Shown here: piece after piece, positions 1-8,275 of the stretch
Layout of the letters: each line of letters starts with the position of its first letter
How positions within the stretch are numbered: the stretch's first letter is position 1
Origin: Fibrobacter sp.
GTDB lineage: Bacteria; Fibrobacterota; Fibrobacteria; Fibrobacterales; Fibrobacteraceae
DNA length: 52,623 nucleotides
Reading direction: 5' to 3'
Assembly: GCA_024399015.1 (NCBI GenBank)
Contig: JAKSIC010000021.1
Coordinates: 1 to 52,623, forward strand
Translations under genes and position numbers: made by a program
The notes under the pieces: model-generated
Database searches by the model: none
What the model was told of the DNA's origin: nothing
The model's input: only the letters and a program-made list of their open reading frames with translations

Positions 1-2
1 CG

Positions 3-164
3 GTGGGTAACGTGATTGCTGCCGCCCGCGCAGAAAAGCTCATGGTCCTTTCCGCTAAGGGCAACGTGCTCCGTATGCTTCCGCCGCTGAACGTTAGCGA
101 AGCCGAATGCGTCGAAGCTCTCGTCAAGCTGGATAAGGCATTCGCAGTAGCTTGCGCTAAGTAA
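3..164 (+). CDS. argD: Acetylornithine aminotransferase-like protein, C-terminal fragment
   Basis: This is the last 53 codons of a gene that begins outside the window. The tail includes GNVLRMLPPLNVSEAE, which resembles the C-terminal segment of class III PLP-dependent aminotransferases of the ArgD type, where the LR-x-PPL motif is characteristic. The expected role is transfer of the amino group in arginine (and possibly lysine) biosynthesis in the cytoplasm. The catalytic lysine lies upstream and cannot be checked, so other class III aminotransferases such as succinylornithine or GABA transaminases are not excluded. A strong terminator follows 23 bp after the stop. Confidence 0.75.
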   Translation: MGNVIAAARAEKLMVLSAKGNVLRMLPPLNVSEAECVEALVKLDKAFAVACAK

Positions 165-187
165 GTCGCAAGACCTAACCATTAAAA

Positions 188-219
188 AAGACCTTGGTTT
201 TAGCCAAGGTCTTTTTTTT
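188..219. terminator. Bidirectional intrinsic terminator after argD
   Basis: A perfect 10-bp stem (188-197 with 204-213) has a 6-nt loop and a T-run to 219. An A-run at 184-189 gives a U-run on the other strand, so it can also stop transcription coming from dedA on the minus strand. Confidence 0.9.
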
Positions 220-244
220 CAAAGATCGGATTGAGCCAGCTTCG

Positions 245-275
245 ATTGCCACGCCCTTTCGGGCTCGCAATGACA
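245..275. repeat. Short REP-like palindromic element
   Basis: Nested inverted repeats lie between argD and dedA: ATTGC (245-249) pairs with GCAAT (267-271), and GCCC (253-256) with GGGC (261-264) around a TTTC loop (GAAA on the other strand). On the minus strand it begins TCATTGCGAGCCCGAAAGGG, which resembles dispersed palindromic elements known from many bacterial genomes. Only one copy is in the window, so the repeat status is inferred. Confidence 0.45.
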
Positions 276-282
276 TGCTGTT

Positions 283-909
283 TTAGTCCTTCTTCTTCTT
301 GGGCTTCAAGGCGCTCCATACCATGTAGCCGACGAACAGCACGCCGAGCACCACGAGACCCAGGGAAAGTTCGTGGCTGTATTGCTGGATGATGTCCTGC
401 TGACCGTGGGCAACGTAACCGAGGACGGCAAGGATGATGTTCCATGTGATGGCGCCGATGGCGGTGAATACGGTAAAGGGCAGAAGCTTCATTCCTGCGA
501 TACCTGCGGGAATGGAAATCAGCTGACGGATCACGGGGATGAATCGACCCACCAAGGTGGAGATGGCGCCGTGGTCGCGGAAGAACTGTTCTGCCTTGGC
601 CACCTTTTCTCCATCCAGCAGGAAGAAGTGGCCTACGCGGCTGTCTGCGAACTTGTAGATGATGGGGCGGCCCAGGAACTTTGCCAGGTAGTAGTTGATG
701 AATGCGCCCAGCAATGCGCCGATGGTGGCGGCAACAACCAGCAAGGCTATGTTCAGACCGGAATCCGGCTGCAAAGCCTTGTAGGCGGCAGGAGGCACAA
801 CCAATTCAGACGGGAAAGGAATAAAGGAACTTTCCACGGTCATCAGGAGGGCAACGGTGCCGTAGTTGAGATGGGCGTTGTACCAGTCAATAATAAGGTC
901 GTAGATCAT
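283..909 (-). CDS. DedA family inner-membrane protein
   Basis: This 208-residue protein belongs to the DedA/SNARE-associated (VTT domain) family, polytopic inner-membrane proteins implicated in lipid carrier or phospholipid translocation and envelope homeostasis. Visible hallmarks are an N-terminal ESSFIPFPSELVVPPAA segment, an amphipathic re-entrant-type region, the central GRFIPVIRQLISIPAG motif carrying the conserved Arg-Pro-Arg residues, and several hydrophobic segments including a C-terminal one before a lysine-rich tail (KPKKKKD). The length is normal for the family. The ATG at 909 lies 9 nt after a TATATT hexamer. It is transcribed alone, with the bidirectional terminator at 188-219 downstream. 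The substrate cannot be deduced. Confidence 0.9.
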   Translation of the reverse strand: MIYDLIIDWYNAHLNYGTVALLMTVESSFIPFPSELVVPPAAYKALQPDSGLNIALLVVAATIGALLGAFINYYLAKFLGRPIIYKFADSRVGHFFLLDGEKVAKAEQFFRDHGAISTLVGRFIPVIRQLISIPAGIAGMKLLPFTVFTAIGAITWNIILAVLGYVAHGQQDIIQQYSHELSLGLVVLGVLFVGYMVWSALKPKKKKD

Positions 910-918
910 AATGGGCCA

Positions 919-924
919 AATATA
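919..924 (-). promoter_or_regulatory. Putative -10 element of dedA
   Basis: TATATT on the minus strand lies 9 nt before the dedA ATG. It is continued as TATATTTG, as in the lrgA promoter. This is one of nine TANATT hexamers at 7 or 9 nt from a start codon in this window. A start site at the usual distance would fall within a few bases of the ATG. Confidence 0.5.
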
Positions 925-926
925 GA

Positions 927-955
927 AAAGTGCAACCGATGGTCGGCTGCACTTT
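927..955 (-). terminator. Terminator after the 990-2609 gene
   Basis: The stem AAAGTGCA (927-934) pairs with TGCACTTT (48 positions in this stretch: 948-955), with an inner CCGA/TCGG stem. A short U-rich run follows on the minus strand. It sits between the lysine-tail barrel gene and the dedA promoter. Confidence 0.65.
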
Positions 956-989
956 CAATTTGCTTTTGCCAAAGGCTTATTGCCAAGGC

Positions 990-2609
990 TTATTTCTTTT
1001 TCTTCTTAGCGGGCTTCTTTGCTGCTTTCTTTGCCTTCTTGGCGGGCTTCTTTGCAGCCTTCTTGCCTTTCTTCTTGGTAGGAGCAGGTTCTTCTACTTC
1101 CTCTTCTTCCGGTTCTTCGGCAGGGTCCTCGTAAGTCGGCTGTTCCGGTTCCGGGTCGGTGTTGTAGGTTTCGCCAGTCTGGTATTCAATAATGGAGGTT
1201 TCCTGCTGAGATTCGTTGAGTGCTGCGCGGGCTTCGTCAACGTACTTTCCGTTGGGGAAACGCTTCAAGTAAATTTCGTAGTCCTTCTTGCGGTTGCCAG
1301 CCTTGACCAGTTCGAAAATTCCAGCTTCGGCTTCGTCGCGGAATGCTCCGTTGGGATTGTCGTTCAGGTAGGAGAGGTAGGCCTTGAAGGTGTTCTGTGC
1401 CTGGATGGCGCGGAACTTGTCGTATTCGCCAAGGGACTTTAGTTTGTTCTCAACTTCAGCACGACGCGGAGAATCCGGATAGTACTGGAGGAACATTTCG
1501 AGCATTTCCGGATCGTTGGATGCCATGACCTGGTCGAAACGAGAATCTTCCTGGCGGACTTGGTATTCCTTCAATTCAACCTTACCGCTATCCAAGGTTG
1601 CATAGAGCTGTTCCTTGGTAGCCAAGTCTGCCGGGTGACAGAAGGCCAGGTAGCTTTCCAAAACGTCGGCGAACTGGGTGCGGGTGTAGGCTTCGCTCAT
1701 ATCAGGCAGCTGGCCGTCTTCGTCGAGGTAGAAGCGGTAGTCGCGTTCGATAGCCATGCAGTCCCAGTCGGACAAGGTGTCCTTGACTTCGCTGTTCTCG
1801 CGGAGTACGGCGTCACGGTCGTGGAGGGCAAAACGCATCTTACGGTCGCGGCGGCTTTCACGGCCAAAGTCAAGAGATACTTCGAGGCCGATGCGTACAG
1901 GCCACTTGTATTCGATCTTGTCGAAGGTCAAACCGGAATAGGGGGACGGAGTTCCCGGACCGTCTTTTTTACGAGCCTTGATGTCTTCATAGGACATGAA
2001 TTCCTTGCGGACATTCAAGCCAACCTTGAGGTCCACATCCTGGAACACTTCGGTGATGCGATATTCCAAAGCGCCAGAAACGAAGGCGGTGTAGGTAAAG
2101 TCGGTGTACTGTTCGATGTTGCCACTATAGTCATCATAGAAAGAGAAGAAGTGGAAACCGAAGCCACCCAAGGCTCTGAAGTCAAGACCACCCACCAGGT
2201 TTACGGAGAAACCGGCTACTACGGACGGAGCATATGCCATAAAGCTCAGCTCTTCTCCGTCACGAGTTTGTGTTCCGGTGTCGTACTCGTACTTTGCGTT
2301 ATCCACAATAGTACCGAACTGTATGGAGTTTACTTCCAAACCTAACCAGATGGTAAAGGGAATGTCGGCCTTCCATGCGGGAGTGATCAGAGGTGACCAA
2401 AGGTAACCCACAGACAGCGGAACTGTGAACAGGTCCTCGTTGATGTCGTCCATGATGATTCTGTCGTCATGAACGGCGCCCTTGAAATTCAAAAAAGCAG
2501 GTTCTGCCTGGAGGTACAACTGCTGGCGCCAATTCGAACGTTCGTAATCGGCGGCCTGGGTAGTTGCAGCGGCAGCTAAAAGAGACAATGTAAGTAATAG
2601 TCTACGCAT
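990..2609 (-). CDS. Outer-membrane barrel-like protein with TPR-like region and H1-like tail
   Basis: This 539-residue protein starts with a signal peptide (MRRLLLTLSLLAAAATTQA then ADYERS). Residues about 20-260 alternate hydrophobic and polar residues and are rich in Tyr, Phe and Gly, as in an outer-membrane beta barrel. Residues about 320-465 contain helical repeats of the type YLxxxPNGxxxxEA, resembling the TPR-like repeats of BamD-type proteins. The last 70 residues are a Glu/Pro-rich stretch followed by a tail of AKKPAKK-type repeats ending in KKKKK. No family name is recognised. The charged tail could bind peptidoglycan, LPS or nucleic acid, but this is speculation. It is monocistronic, with a TAAATT hexamer 7 nt before its ATG and a terminator at 927-955. 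Confidence 0.8.
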   Translation of the reverse strand: MRRLLLTLSLLAAAATTQAADYERSNWRQQLYLQAEPAFLNFKGAVHDDRIIMDDINEDLFTVPLSVGYLWSPLITPAWKADIPFTIWLGLEVNSIQFGTIVDNAKYEYDTGTQTRDGEELSFMAYAPSVVAGFSVNLVGGLDFRALGGFGFHFFSFYDDYSGNIEQYTDFTYTAFVSGALEYRITEVFQDVDLKVGLNVRKEFMSYEDIKARKKDGPGTPSPYSGLTFDKIEYKWPVRIGLEVSLDFGRESRRDRKMRFALHDRDAVLRENSEVKDTLSDWDCMAIERDYRFYLDEDGQLPDMSEAYTRTQFADVLESYLAFCHPADLATKEQLYATLDSGKVELKEYQVRQEDSRFDQVMASNDPEMLEMFLQYYPDSPRRAEVENKLKSLGEYDKFRAIQAQNTFKAYLSYLNDNPNGAFRDEAEAGIFELVKAGNRKKDYEIYLKRFPNGKYVDEARAALNESQQETSIIEYQTGETYNTDPEPEQPTYEDPAEEPEEEEVEEPAPTKKKGKKAAKKPAKKAKKAAKKPAKKKKK

Positions 2610-2616
2610 CAGTGTA

Positions 2617-2622
2617 AATTTA
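2617..2622 (-). promoter_or_regulatory. Putative -10 element of the 990-2609 gene
   Basis: TAAATT on the minus strand lies exactly 7 nt before the ATG. No Shine-Dalgarno sequence is visible in between, which fits a very short leader. Confidence 0.45.
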
Positions 2623-2696
2623 GATTTTCTTTTTTGAAAGTGTAATCTACAATTTTCTTAAAGGGTCTGTTTTTGTGCCTTTTTCGCTATCTTTTT

Positions 2697-4253
2697 TTAG
2701 AAGGTTAGAGTAAAACCGACTCCCAAAATTATGAGACCTGCTCCAATCAAGGATCCTCCGATAGCCATTTTCTGCTTACCCTTGTCCACAAGATCGTGGT
2801 TTTCCTTGATTTTTTGCTGGTAGTGTTCGCCACCGGATGTTGCAGGTCTACTTAGCTCTTGCTTGATTTTTTCAGCATCGTCATAGTTTTTGCTTGCAAG
2901 GTAAGTGAAGATTCCTCCAACAAGAATAGGCCCGATAGAAGATCCAAGAAAGGCTTTCCCGATTTTGTGAATCTTGTTCTTTTTGATCCATTCTTCCTGG
3001 GCGTGGAGTTCGTCAATGTTAGTAATGGGCTGGAGCTCTACATTGATATCTGTCAGGTCTGTTGGCGGCACGAATGTGGTAATGGTTGTGTCGCGGTAAC
3101 CTTCCTTGCGAAGTTGCACGGTTACCATACCCGGTTCGAAAATGGGGAACTTGTTAGGCGTTTTTCCAATAGACTTTGACTTGATTGTAACAGAATCGGA
3201 ACCGGCAAAGATCTGCGCATTACTCGGTGTTGTCATAATGCGAAGTTCGGGACGCATTTGCTTCAGCTTCAGGGAAATCTTGGTTGTGTCAAAGGGAATG
3301 GGGTTTACGACATGACGCGCTCCCCAAAGCTGCTGGTTTACGTTCCAGTAGGCGTAAAGAGTGACCTTGCCGGAATCCTGTGTTGCGAAGGTACAAGGAG
3401 ATCTGCAAATTTCGCCTTGTGTGGCGGTGGCGATGGTTACTCCTTCCGGATCAGTTTCCACATGAATGTAACTCTTTTTCTGCTTGGGCTTGGGAACTTC
3501 TTTTCCCTGCAGTTGCAAGGCGAAGTTCTTTAGCTTGTTGTTGGACATAGCGTCACTAAATGCTGTCATTGTAGACAAATTCATTTGAATGGTATTGACG
3601 TCTTTCTGAGTTGAATCGTTAAAGACGTGATGTGCCATTTGGATGGAAATGGAGTCGGAGGATTTTGCTGCGACAATACTTCCCATGTAAGCGGATGATG
3701 CGCCGTAATGACTCAACGAATCTTTGATGCAAGCAGTTTCTCGACAAAAACCGAAATCTGTACGTTTTGCAAAGATTACGGGAATGCCGGCTTCTTGCAA
3801 CAAACGTATAAGGACTGAGTTCATTTGGCTTGCAAGAATGGAGTCGATGGAACGGCGTTCCAGTGCGACAAATACATGCTTGCCATCAACATTGTTAAGA
3901 ATGGTTTCTACGACGGGTTCACTGTTTTCGTTTACGGATACGGAATCGGTTGCGGAGGAATCCTGGAGAGCTACAGTAGAGTCCGCTGCGGTAGAATCAC
4001 TTACGACGGGGGCGTTCAGCAAATCGTTGCCGTTGTCGTCAACGATGCTCTTGAAACGATTTTTTGCAATCTTGATAACAGTGAAGTTGCCCTTGATCAT
4101 TCCGCCAAGGCTTACGGTATCCTGCTGGATTCCGAGGAACTGAGCAATCTGTTTCGCCCCGGAAACCAGTTCCACATTGGCGCGTACGCCTTGGAGATTT
4201 TCGGCGTGAAGCGCTATGGCGAAGAGGATGATTGTGAGTAAGATCTTTTTCAT
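2697..4253 (-). CDS. PEGA-domain membrane protein, last gene of the lipoprotein operon
   Basis: The 518-residue reading starts at the ATG at 4253 (MKKILLTIILFAIALHA signal peptide), 7 nt after the upstream stop. An ATG-less extension to 4283 would run into the neighbour. Residues about 110-250 look like an alpha/beta periplasmic domain. Residues about 255-410 contain two PEGA-like beta segments (VETDPEGVTIATATQGE; TTPSNAQIFAG then FEPGMVTVQLRKEGYRD). The C-terminus has two hydrophobic segments separated by a charged helical linker, the same arrangement as the neighbour at 4261-4905, suggesting duplication. PEGA domains are usually surface or periplasmic binding modules. The function is unknown. 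It is probably co-transcribed from 8248. Confidence 0.75.
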   Translation of the reverse strand: MKKILLTIILFAIALHAENLQGVRANVELVSGAKQIAQFLGIQQDTVSLGGMIKGNFTVIKIAKNRFKSIVDDNGNDLLNAPVVSDSTAADSTVALQDSSATDSVSVNENSEPVVETILNNVDGKHVFVALERRSIDSILASQMNSVLIRLLQEAGIPVIFAKRTDFGFCRETACIKDSLSHYGASSAYMGSIVAAKSSDSISIQMAHHVFNDSTQKDVNTIQMNLSTMTAFSDAMSNNKLKNFALQLQGKEVPKPKQKKSYIHVETDPEGVTIATATQGEICRSPCTFATQDSGKVTLYAYWNVNQQLWGARHVVNPIPFDTTKISLKLKQMRPELRIMTTPSNAQIFAGSDSVTIKSKSIGKTPNKFPIFEPGMVTVQLRKEGYRDTTITTFVPPTDLTDINVELQPITNIDELHAQEEWIKKNKIHKIGKAFLGSSIGPILVGGIFTYLASKNYDDAEKIKQELSRPATSGGEHYQQKIKENHDLVDKGKQKMAIGGSLIGAGLIILGVGFTLTF

Positions 4254-4260
4254 ACGCAAC

Positions 4261-4905
4261 CTAGAATTGTAAGATGACGCCAACTGCGAGGAGTGACGCG
4301 CCTAAACTTATCCCGACGTTAACAAAGGTTTTTCCGATGTCTGCATTATCACGGTGTTGTTCAAATTCCTTTTGAATTTCGTTGATTTTTTTGACATCAG
4401 CCAACGGGGAATTTTCCATTTTCTTTTTAGCGTCGTTTGCTTTGTTAATCTGATAGTAGGTGATGCCTCCCGAGATTGCACTCACGGCAAAGGGGATGAA
4501 CGACCCGAAGATCATCTTTTTTCCGAAGTTTCGGTTGTGACGCTTTTTAACGATTTTTTCCTGTTCCTCTTGTATGGTCTTGTCGTAATTTGGACGAAGG
4601 GAGACAATGAGGTAGGATGTATCCTTGGCAGAGAGCTTGACCCTGATGGTTGTATCTGCAAATTCCGGTTTGAACAGGGAAATTAAGATTTCGTTGTCCT
4701 GAGAGTTTTCGCTTGTGACGGTAATAAACTCAGGAGATGTTGCCTGAGGATTTTTTACATGATTCGGGTGCAATTGGTTGATGTAAATATCGGCGTAGCT
4801 TGGAATTGTCGATACGTGTAGAACCTTTGTCGGTTCAGAATTTTCCTGTTCCTGACCCAAAGCTAGACATACGAGGCAAACGAGAAATAGCAAGATTTTT
4901 TTCAT
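4261..4905 (-). CDS. Small PEGA-like membrane protein
   Basis: This 214-residue protein has a signal peptide (MKKILLFLVCLVCLALG). A PEGA-like beta region follows at about 25-105, with the typical phrasing LHVSTIPSYADIYINQ and FKPEFADTTIRVKL. A basic linker then leads to two hydrophobic segments separated by a charged coiled-coil-like stretch (NKANDAKKKMENSPL through EFEQHRDNADIG). The C-terminal two-segment hairpin resembles that of the next gene (2697-4253). It begins 1 nt after the stop of the lipoprotein gene 4907-6259, so translation is likely coupled. The hydrophobic hairpin suggests inner-membrane anchoring with the PEGA part in the periplasm, but the topology is not certain. Confidence 0.7.
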   Translation of the reverse strand: MKKILLFLVCLVCLALGQEQENSEPTKVLHVSTIPSYADIYINQLHPNHVKNPQATSPEFITVTSENSQDNEILISLFKPEFADTTIRVKLSAKDTSYLIVSLRPNYDKTIQEEQEKIVKKRHNRNFGKKMIFGSFIPFAVSAISGGITYYQINKANDAKKKMENSPLADVKKINEIQKEFEQHRDNADIGKTFVNVGISLGASLLAVGVILQF

Positions 4906-4906
4906 C

Positions 4907-6259
4907 TTAATTATCCTCGCTTTTGAACGGGCCTGTCACAAAGAGATAATTGTTTTCTCTTGTCAGTTTCCAGTCTACATTGGGGAGGTTGTTGCCTGCA
5001 TAGTCCTGTCCGTAAATATGCAAGGTGCATTCCGACTTACAGCTGGTATGAAAGAAAATACCTGGCGTCATGTTGTCGTGGGCGATGGTGTCCTTGTCGA
5101 TGACAGTCGTAATTGTATTTGCGTTCATGCCTGAACCATCATCGTAAATGTAAAAGCCGATTCCTTCACCATAGTTGTAGCGTTCGTTTGCTGGTGCGGC
5201 CTGTGGTGGGGTGATGTCGTTGAAAATCATTCGATCCAAGTTGAGGGCCGTATTTTCCGGAACGTCAAAAATTACGGAATCTGCCTTGTATTCTTTTCTG
5301 TTAAGGGATCTCAGAATGATTTTTAAGTTAGACTGAGGTGCAATTCTCTTTATGTAATTGTTGCTGGAGCCAAGAAGTGTGTCCACTTCCAGGGTGTCTC
5401 CGTTTGCTGCAACCAGCGTGGCTTCAGCGTAGATGTATTCTTTGCTGCGGTAGTTGTTGAATGTATAGGGAAGATTGATCTTAGATAAAGGGCTGTTGAT
5501 TTTTGTTGAAAAGGCGACGATGTCAGTGGAATCGGAGTTGGTTTCCTGGAAATTACTGGAGACCTCAAGCTTGACTCCCCAGTAGTAAGTAACGGAGGTC
5601 TCGATGGCTATGGCAGGATCTACCAGTCTTCCGCTCATTGCGACGTCGTCAAAGCAATCAACTTCGGCTATGGGCGATTTCCAAACTTTGTCCCAGTCTG
5701 TGCTGAAATAGACTTTACAAGTAGCAGTTTCCCATTCGTCGATTCCAGAGGTTGTCCACTTGAGTGGTAATGTCTGTGAATTTTCCGGGTCAACCTGGTT
5801 GTAGCCGTCAAACGGGAAGTCGATACTGATTTTGTTTGGCGTGTTGACGAAAAATTCGAACTTAGTGTGGGTTGTGTCGTCCAGGTAGTCTACAAGGGTT
5901 AAGGAGCCGTATTTGTGGCCGGTAGTTTTAAGGGTGTATCTAAAATACGGAAGGTTGAATGTCTCGCCATCGATTTCCCAAGTGATACTCTTGTAGAAAG
6001 GAATGATGTCGTCGCCAAAATACTGGTTGTTGTCTAGGATGACCCCGGCGTACATTTTGACGCTTTGGTTCTGTTCCACGTAGATGTATTCCTGTACCGG
6101 AATGTTGCCCAGGTTGCCTGCATACCTATCGGGAACCGCCATGACGAAGGCGCGCATTGTCGTCGTATTTGATGCAAGATAGTCATCGCCGCAGGAGCTA
6201 AGAACGAATCCAAGGAACAAGCTTGCAAGAAGAGTTGCAGTAAAGAAAATCTTATTCAC
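4907..6259 (-). CDS. Lipoprotein with Ig/FN3-like domains (paralogue 3 of 3)
   Basis: This 450-residue lipoprotein has lipobox VLSSC with the lipidated Cys23. The start is GTG at 6259, supported by an upstream GGAGGTG ribosome site, and overlaps the preceding gene by 8 bp. After a short spacer come a PKD-like beta domain containing ITWEIDGETFNLPY and an FN3-like domain with PLKWTTSGIDEWETATCKVY and VTYYWGVKLEV. A C-terminal beta region is introduced by DITPPQAAPANERYNYGEG. The order and the phrases (WxIDG, W-T/N, TPP, YAGN) parallel those of the 6252-7559 protein, so the two look like tandem duplicates. It is predicted to be membrane-anchored and to face the periplasm or cell surface. No enzymatic motif is visible. 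Confidence 0.75.
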   Translation of the reverse strand: MNKIFFTATLLASLFLGFVLSSCGDDYLASNTTTMRAFVMAVPDRYAGNLGNIPVQEYIYVEQNQSVKMYAGVILDNNQYFGDDIIPFYKSITWEIDGETFNLPYFRYTLKTTGHKYGSLTLVDYLDDTTHTKFEFFVNTPNKISIDFPFDGYNQVDPENSQTLPLKWTTSGIDEWETATCKVYFSTDWDKVWKSPIAEVDCFDDVAMSGRLVDPAIAIETSVTYYWGVKLEVSSNFQETNSDSTDIVAFSTKINSPLSKINLPYTFNNYRSKEYIYAEATLVAANGDTLEVDTLLGSSNNYIKRIAPQSNLKIILRSLNRKEYKADSVIFDVPENTALNLDRMIFNDITPPQAAPANERYNYGEGIGFYIYDDGSGMNANTITTVIDKDTIAHDNMTPGIFFHTSCKSECTLHIYGQDYAGNNLPNVDWKLTRENNYLFVTGPFKSEDN

Positions 6260-7559
6260 CGAACACCTCCGGAAGAGTGGTTGCCGGCGTTATATAGAGA
6301 TTTTTCTGATTCTTGTTTCCGCTTTGGTCGTAGGCGGAAATGGTGAGAATCTTGTACGTCCAGGACGTTTTCAATTCTGGAATATAAACAAGCAGAGTGT
6401 CGTTGGACAAGGTGAAATCCGGAATGCTTTGGGCTTCAAGTTGAATCTTTATACGAGTATCAACAATTTTGCCGCCCTTGTCCGTCAACAAGATTTTCAG
6501 CGTGTCTGCGAATGCGACGGTATCGCTTCCGTCGAGTGCGGAAATTCGAGGCGGGGTCGTATCTTTTAGCAAAATGGAGTCCAGTGTGAGAATAGTGTTT
6601 CCGGAGATGGAGAACTCTTTTGTGACGCTGGGAAAATCGTATTGATCTTTGATTGATGCAGTCAACTTGTATTTCCCGTCAACAAGGGGCTTTATTGCGT
6701 AGGACTGATTCTTAGCATTGCTGCGAATTTCTTCGTACACAATCTCGTTGGCAACATTTTTTAGGACGACGTGAACTGGTAACTCGTTGTCTGTAGATGT
6801 GTGGGAAATGAAAGCGAATACGGCATTTTCTCCGTCAACGCCTTGGGTGTTGAAGTTCCCGCACAGTGAATTTTCGGAAACTTGACCAAGTTCATTTTGC
6901 AGGGATACTTCCCACTCGTAATGGGAAAGGGGGTCGAGTCCTTTGTAATATGTGAAATTTGCTTCCTTGAGGATTGTGTCCACAAGAATTTTAGGATGTT
7001 CGTAATAACCCTTGGCTTCTCTCAGTTGGAAGCGATGTGCTATTTCCCACATGTTGTCGGGATCGCGGGCGTTCCAGGCAAAGCGGACGAAGTCGCTTGG
7101 TTGGACGTTCTGCATTCCTCTGGCAGGGATGAATGTAGTGCTATCAAGTATCGGAGAGGAGGCTATGTATAAATGAACCGTATCCTTAAGGGTGTCGCCA
7201 AAAAAGTCTACGAACACGAAATTGATCTGATGCCTGCCGGGTTGATAGAGGGCACGCCTAAAATTGTATTCATAGGAGAATGCGTTGCCATCTATTGTCC
7301 AGAAGTAGTCCTGGCTGCGGATCGATTTGGACGGGAACACGGTGGATAAGAAAATAAGGGAGTCGCCGGGCTTTACGGTATCGGCTTTTGCCATTGTGGA
7401 AATGGAATCCATGGTATGGGCAACAAAGGCCTGGATACGGACATAATCCGTGTTCTCGGGTTCGTTGAACACGACATCGTCTGCACTGGTGCAACCGCAA
7501 AGGGTGGCGAAGAAAAGTGCGGACACTACGTAGAGCAGGATTGCGAAACGCTTGATCAT
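6252..7559 (-). CDS. Lipoprotein with Ig/FN3-like domains (paralogue 2 of 3)
   Basis: This 435-residue lipoprotein has lipobox TLCGC with Cys23. The ATG at 7559 overlaps the preceding gene by 4 bp (ATGA) and has AGGAGG upstream. The domain order matches 4907-6259: a PKD-like region (KPGDSLIFLSTVFP then YFWTIDGNAFSYEY), an FN3-like region (FVRFAWNARDPDNMWEIAHR then LSHYEWEVSLQNELGQ), then a beta-rich C-terminal half with DTTPPRISALDGSDTV and AYDQSGNKN. The protein is probably exposed on the outer membrane or in the periplasm as a binding or scaffold component of the operon. No catalytic residues are recognised and no named family can be given. Confidence 0.75.
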   Translation of the reverse strand: MIKRFAILLYVVSALFFATLCGCTSADDVVFNEPENTDYVRIQAFVAHTMDSISTMAKADTVKPGDSLIFLSTVFPSKSIRSQDYFWTIDGNAFSYEYNFRRALYQPGRHQINFVFVDFFGDTLKDTVHLYIASSPILDSTTFIPARGMQNVQPSDFVRFAWNARDPDNMWEIAHRFQLREAKGYYEHPKILVDTILKEANFTYYKGLDPLSHYEWEVSLQNELGQVSENSLCGNFNTQGVDGENAVFAFISHTSTDNELPVHVVLKNVANEIVYEEIRSNAKNQSYAIKPLVDGKYKLTASIKDQYDFPSVTKEFSISGNTILTLDSILLKDTTPPRISALDGSDTVAFADTLKILLTDKGGKIVDTRIKIQLEAQSIPDFTLSNDTLLVYIPELKTSWTYKILTISAYDQSGNKNQKNLYITPATTLPEVFGE

Positions 7560-8248
7560 TCGGTCGCCTCCTGAGAATTCACTATCCAGAAATTGACCCA
7601 GGATGTTGTGTCGGACACTCCGTAGGAATCGGTCACGATTACTCGGAAAGTATGTTTGCCAGCGTCGAAGCCCGATTGGTAAACTTTGGTGAAATCGCCA
7701 ACGTTGTAACTGATACTGTCGATTTGCAATACATGGGTCAGTTTATCATCGCGGGAATCGTGTGACGTCCACTGGAACAGGATAGGTGAGTCCTTTGCTG
7801 CATTGATGGAATCACCTTCTGTCGGAATTGTAACATCTCCCAGAGTTGGGGCGGAATTACTGAATGTTGTAAATGAAACGGACTTGGAGTTGTTTTCCTT
7901 ATCTACAACGGTTAGCTTACAGGGAATGACGCTGTTGCCGGGCAACACAGGGTAAAACTGGCCTTCTCTCAACAGCTTGTCTTCGCTACTGTACCAGTAG
8001 AATTCAAGATCCCTTTCCAGGGATTTGGGGGTGACAATGGCGGCAAGTGTTGCTGAATCGGCAGGATCAATTTTCAGATAAGTGGAATCCACGGAATCGT
8101 ACTGATAAACATGGACATTGATGGATTCAATTCTGTTTGATGAGTCCGGAGCGTCGGGAATATCGAGGCATGCAACAAGGAGGCAACCTAGGGCAAGGGC
8201 TGTGCCTAGGTATAAAAGATGAAAAATCCTTGTTCTTCCAAAACTCAC
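7556..8248 (-). CDS. Lipoprotein with Ig/FN3-like domains (paralogue 1 of 3, shortest)
   Basis: This 230-residue lipoprotein has lipobox LLVAC with Cys27. The start is GTG at 8248, chosen because it directly precedes the signal peptide and lies 7 nt after a TAGATT hexamer. It contains one PKD-like region (LEFYWYSSEDKLLREGQFYP) and one FN3-like region (SPILFQWTSHDSRDDKLTHV, then GKHTFRVIVTDSYGVSD), matching the first two domains of the next two genes but lacking their C-terminal region. It is the first gene of a five-gene operon reaching 2697. Its function is not known; an adhesion or complex-assembly role is plausible but not shown. Confidence 0.75.
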   Translation of the reverse strand: MSFGRTRIFHLLYLGTALALGCLLVACLDIPDAPDSSNRIESINVHVYQYDSVDSTYLKIDPADSATLAAIVTPKSLERDLEFYWYSSEDKLLREGQFYPVLPGNSVIPCKLTVVDKENNSKSVSFTTFSNSAPTLGDVTIPTEGDSINAAKDSPILFQWTSHDSRDDKLTHVLQIDSISYNVGDFTKVYQSGFDAGKHTFRVIVTDSYGVSDTTSWVNFWIVNSQEATE

Positions 8249-8255
8249 AATGGTA

Positions 8256-8261
8256 AATCTA
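8256..8261 (-). promoter_or_regulatory. Putative -10 element of the lipoprotein operon
   Basis: TAGATT on the minus strand lies 7 nt before the GTG start at 8248. It is separated by only 1 bp from the opposing TATATT of xseB. Confidence 0.4.
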
Positions 8262-8262
8262 C

Positions 8263-8268
8263 TATATT
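8263..8268 (+). promoter_or_regulatory. Putative -10 element of xseB
   Basis: TATATT lies exactly 7 nt before the xseB ATG at 8276. A -35 region for this promoter would overlap the start of the opposing lipoprotein gene, and the reverse is also true. Confidence 0.45.
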
Positions 8269-8275
8269 CAGAGGC

